DNA from: Auanema rhodensis
Lineage: Eukaryota > Nematoda > Chromadorea > Rhabditida > Rhabditidae
DNA: 64,000 bases
NCBI GenBank assembly: GCA_964057225.1
Contig: OZ059894.1
Coordinates: 9,434,131-9,498,130, forward strand
Direction: 5' to 3'
Numbering within the stretch: the first letter of the stretch is position 1; every line of letters begins with the position of its first letter. Both the position numbers and the translations under genes were made by a program. Shown one piece after another: positions 61,347 to 64,000 of this stretch. The notes under the pieces were generated by a model, which was not told the DNA's origin, ran no database searches, and worked only from the letters and a program-made list of their open reading frames with translations.

Positions 61347-63392
61347 ATGCAAAGGAATGTGAGAGTCGAAAGGAGGGAGGAAAGAAGGAAATAAATTAAA
61401 TAATAAACATCCACTCTTCAAAAAGTCAATTTGTATCATTAAAATCAGGTCTATTATAATATTATGAAGCTCAAAACCAACTCATTATTCAGATTGGACA
61501 GACGTCTTTGTAGCTCATTTGGAGCCAAATATTTTCAGATTGTACTTTTTACTATAAAAGATCAAAAAATGCAACAAAAGAAAAATAATATTATCAGACA
61601 ATTCAGTTAAAAAGATTAATAATCAATAATATTTTCAAATGAGAGAAAGAAGATAAAAAAAATGAAATCCTTAAACAATAAAAGGAAGATTAGCAAAAAC
61701 AGAAGAAAATGAGAAAACGAAAAAGGAGAATTAACATGAATGAGAGGGATCAATACCTATGGATATGTATTATATCGAAATATTTTTATTTAAAAAAATA
61801 ATATCTAAATCTAATATGCGATAAATTAAATTGAATTTACAACTAAATTGGCGAAATTTTAAATAAAAAATTGTGGAAAAGCTTTAGCTTCAAGCATTTT
61901 TATGAGCGTAATATTGGTAATTAAATGGGAGAACTTTAAAAGATTTGACCAATTTTCGATAGAGGAAATAGAACGAGAGAAAACTGAAAGACCACCCTTA
62001 ACGGAAATGATAAGCCTTGTTGAAGATATTTGGATTAAGCAATGTAGTGTCAGCTGTTCATTCAGAAGAACAATCTAAGTCGTTATCCTGATGCCATCAC
62101 GCTTGTGACTAATAGCTCACACATACGAACGCCACAATCAAAAATTGAAGTTTAAAAAAGAAGTTTTAAGACTAAACATGGATGCAAACTCATGGGAAAA
62201 AATAATTTTTGTGAATTAATGAGAGAAATTAATGAAAAGGGGGTGATGACAGACGTGGCGCAAACATAAATTTCTTGGAAAAAACAAAGAAAGTCCTTAA
62301 TATTCTGAGAAACGAAAAAGCTAGATTAACAGATAGACACATACATATACACAGAGACAGACATAGACATGCATAGGCACTTCATGGATTGAGCTTATAC
62401 TTGATAAACTAATTGAATATGAACCTTGAAGGAATACGGCAATTCAATTATTTCATTTTAAGACTATTTTACAACACAATGATAATACGTATCTAAGTTC
62501 AAACTAGAGGAGAGGATAAAACAAATGAATTTTCTGAATGACGAAACTGAATTTGGAGGAAATGTGGGTACTTGGCTTGGATCTGTTAGAAGAAGAGAAA
62601 GAGAGCATGTAGAGAGCTATGAAAGCACTGAATACGAGCTCTGAAATGAAAAAGAGACTGCAAGATGTTGGAGGAAAAGCAGCAGAAGGAAGAAAGAGAG
62701 ACGAGGAAAAGGGAAAAGAGAAGAAGAAGAAGAAGAAAAGGACAGCCGGCTGGTCATCTTCGAGATTTGTTCATTTTAAGAATATAAAAAATGTTTGTGA
62801 TTATGTCTTGCACAGGCTTTTCACTTCAGCCTATATTTCAGTCAAAATATCTTACTTAACACATATGAAAAACATGCTTAAAACTGATTTTATAAGATAA
62901 AATATTAATAATTAGAATAATAAAATGCAGAATATGCTCATTTTAATGAATATATATCAAGTTTTAAAGTAAGTTAGAACATATAGTATGTATATATCAG
63001 CAACAAATCTATGTATCTCATTACGAGTTTTGGTGTTGAATTCAAGGTTCAGCTTATTCGCATGATTTCAATCTCTAAATTACATTATAGTTTTATATAA
63101 TTTGATTTCATATTAAGTACTTCGTATACATATAGTCAAATATAATTATAAAATCTTGTTTTCAAGTTTAAACTTTTGTTATACTAACTATATCCATAGT
63201 TATTCAGGTTATTCTAATGACCTTTTCTTCAATATTTAGATTCTGAGATGCTCTGCAATCAATTATTCATATAATTTTCTTAAAAGTTTCACATAAACCA
63301 TGAAAACAATTGAAATTTTCTAAGAATTCCTATCTTTTCTTTTATTTTTCTTATAGAATCTAATTATAATATCATATCCTATATTCTAATTG

Positions 63393-63430
63393 GCACGTGC
63401 TACGTGGAATCACGTGATAATTGCCACGTG
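63393..63430. promoter_or_regulatory. Cluster of four ACGTG/CACGTG motifs upstream of kinase gene
   Basis: GCACGTGC, TACGTGG, TCACGTGA and CCACGTGA follow each other within 38 bp. The cluster ends about 85 bp before the ATG at 63515, with a TATATAAATA-like stretch between. Palindromic CACGTG is the core site of bHLH-type factors. The role here is inferred. Confidence 0.5.
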
Positions 63431-63514
63431 AAAACTGTAAAGTCGTACTTCTTGATCATTTTTTTTTTCAAATTTTTTAACTTAACTATATATAAATAGT
63501 ATATATTACTAATT

Positions 63515-64000
63515 ATGTCTAAAACTCGAGCTTTTCGTGTTAATGCTAAAGGTTCAGAAGATACTGAGCTCATTATTTATCAATGTAATTGCTCTTTTAA
63601 ACTTTTTTTTTCTGTTCGTAAAAAATAAATGAAATTGTTATAGGTGAACGACTTTGTGGGAAGGGAAATTTTTCAAGCGTCTTTCAAGCTCAGCTTATTA
63701 AGCCTGAACAAAGAGCAGTTGCAATTAAGAATATCTGGTAATTATAAATATATATATACATAATTCTATTTTATATAATATAAAATATAAAATTAGGAAT
63801 ACACTGAATAAGCAGACCCGACGAGCTGATGATGAAATTGAAATTCTAACTCAGATTCAACATGAGAATATAGCTTCATTGTTGTATTACTTTTCAAAAC
63901 GTGTTGATGAGGATGTGAGCATATCTTTCATCTTATCAAAACTTATCTGTTTCAAATCTTATTTCAGTGGATTATCAGTTTAGTACTTGAATACTTACCG
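63515..64000 (+). CDS. GSK3-like protein kinase (N-terminal part, runs off right edge)
   Basis: Four exons start at the ATG 63515 and the gene continues past 64000. MSKTRAFRVNAKGSEDTELI precedes the kinase glycine loop (CGKGNFSSVFQAQL), then the catalytic-lysine motif VAIKNIW. The alpha-C region (RRADDEIEILTQIQHENIAS) contains the conserved Glu. The hinge reads LVLEYLP, close to the LVLEYVP of glycogen synthase kinase 3 and its nematode-specific relatives. Intron borders follow GT/AG. Because the activation loop and catalytic Asp are outside the window, I cannot say whether it is active or whether it is true GSK3 or a divergent, possibly germline, paralogue. The N-terminus is shorter than in canonical GSK3. 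Confidence 0.85.

Larger units (their letters stand above)
60884..63514. other. Intergenic region, AT- and GA-rich
   Basis: About 2.6 kb without a supported gene. It includes ACGTG motifs at 61022-61070, a GA-rich tract near 61290-61346, and a Lys/Glu-rich frame (62619-62900) that is a by-product of purine-rich DNA. A dense CACGTG cluster lies at 63393-63430, just before the kinase gene. Confidence 0.55.

Noticed and set aside
62619-62900. Lys/Glu-rich frame of 93 codons
   Set aside because: Purine-rich low-complexity DNA; no splice or homology support.
1-64000. CRISPR arrays, bacterial operons, integrated phage
   Set aside because: The window is eukaryotic nuclear DNA with spliceosomal introns throughout; no regularly spaced repeats of CRISPR type are seen.

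Overview
The window is AT-rich nuclear DNA from a nematode. The evidence is compact multi-exon genes with short introns (mostly about 40-60 nt, some longer), strong TTTTCAG acceptors, acceptor-like TTTCAG directly before several start codons (suggesting spliced-leader trans-splicing), and nematode-restricted families: a serpentine receptor of the Sra superfamily, MIG-18-like fibronectin-I repeats and chondroitin proteoglycan-like proteins. I cannot name the genus. About half of the window is non-coding and rich in microsatellites.

Layout. 1-2000 (-): 5' part of a cathepsin F-like cysteine protease with an N-terminal cystatin-like domain; a tRNA-Ala(CGC) lies in one of its introns on the other strand. 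5404-6889 (-): a secreted Cys-rich protein built from C-x2-[FY]-x3-C units. 7519-9135 (-): the WIPI/ATG-18 autophagy propeller. 9530-14788 (+): three tandem type-2 cystatin genes. The first and third each carry, in the same intron and on the opposite strand, a nearly identical copy of a small membrane-protein gene that resembles only the N-terminal part of SLC3A (4F2 heavy chain). 15441-16822 (+): mitochondrial EF-Ts. 19476-20073 (+): weak evidence for a small unknown gene. 23598-27568 (+): a secreted CPG4-like protein with a Ser/Thr-rich tail and C-terminal anchor. 27993-29739 (-): the chemoreceptor. 32271-35682 (-): the MIG-18-like protein. 38526-44104 (-): an EEA1 homologue (C2H2 finger, long coiled coil, FYVE finger). 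46645-49032 (+): three small secreted basic, His/Gly-rich peptide genes, each with a TATA box. 50415-51226 (+): an unknown secreted protein. 57885-58528 (+): an acidic secreted protein with repeated Ser-Gly sites. 60021-60883 (-): a Gag-like triple zinc-knuckle protein. 63515-end (+): the start of a GSK3-like kinase.

The genes do not form one pathway. Links worth noting are a cysteine protease a few kb from an array of cysteine-protease inhibitors; two PI3P-binding trafficking proteins (ATG-18 and EEA1); and several extracellular-matrix or secreted proteins. The most unusual features are the duplicated nested SLC3A-like gene inside the cystatin introns and a recurrent ACGTGAA/CACGTG motif that forms clusters in many of the intergenic spaces, including one about 90 bp upstream of the kinase start. 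Exon boundaries were read by eye from splice consensus and reading-frame continuity, with no transcript data.
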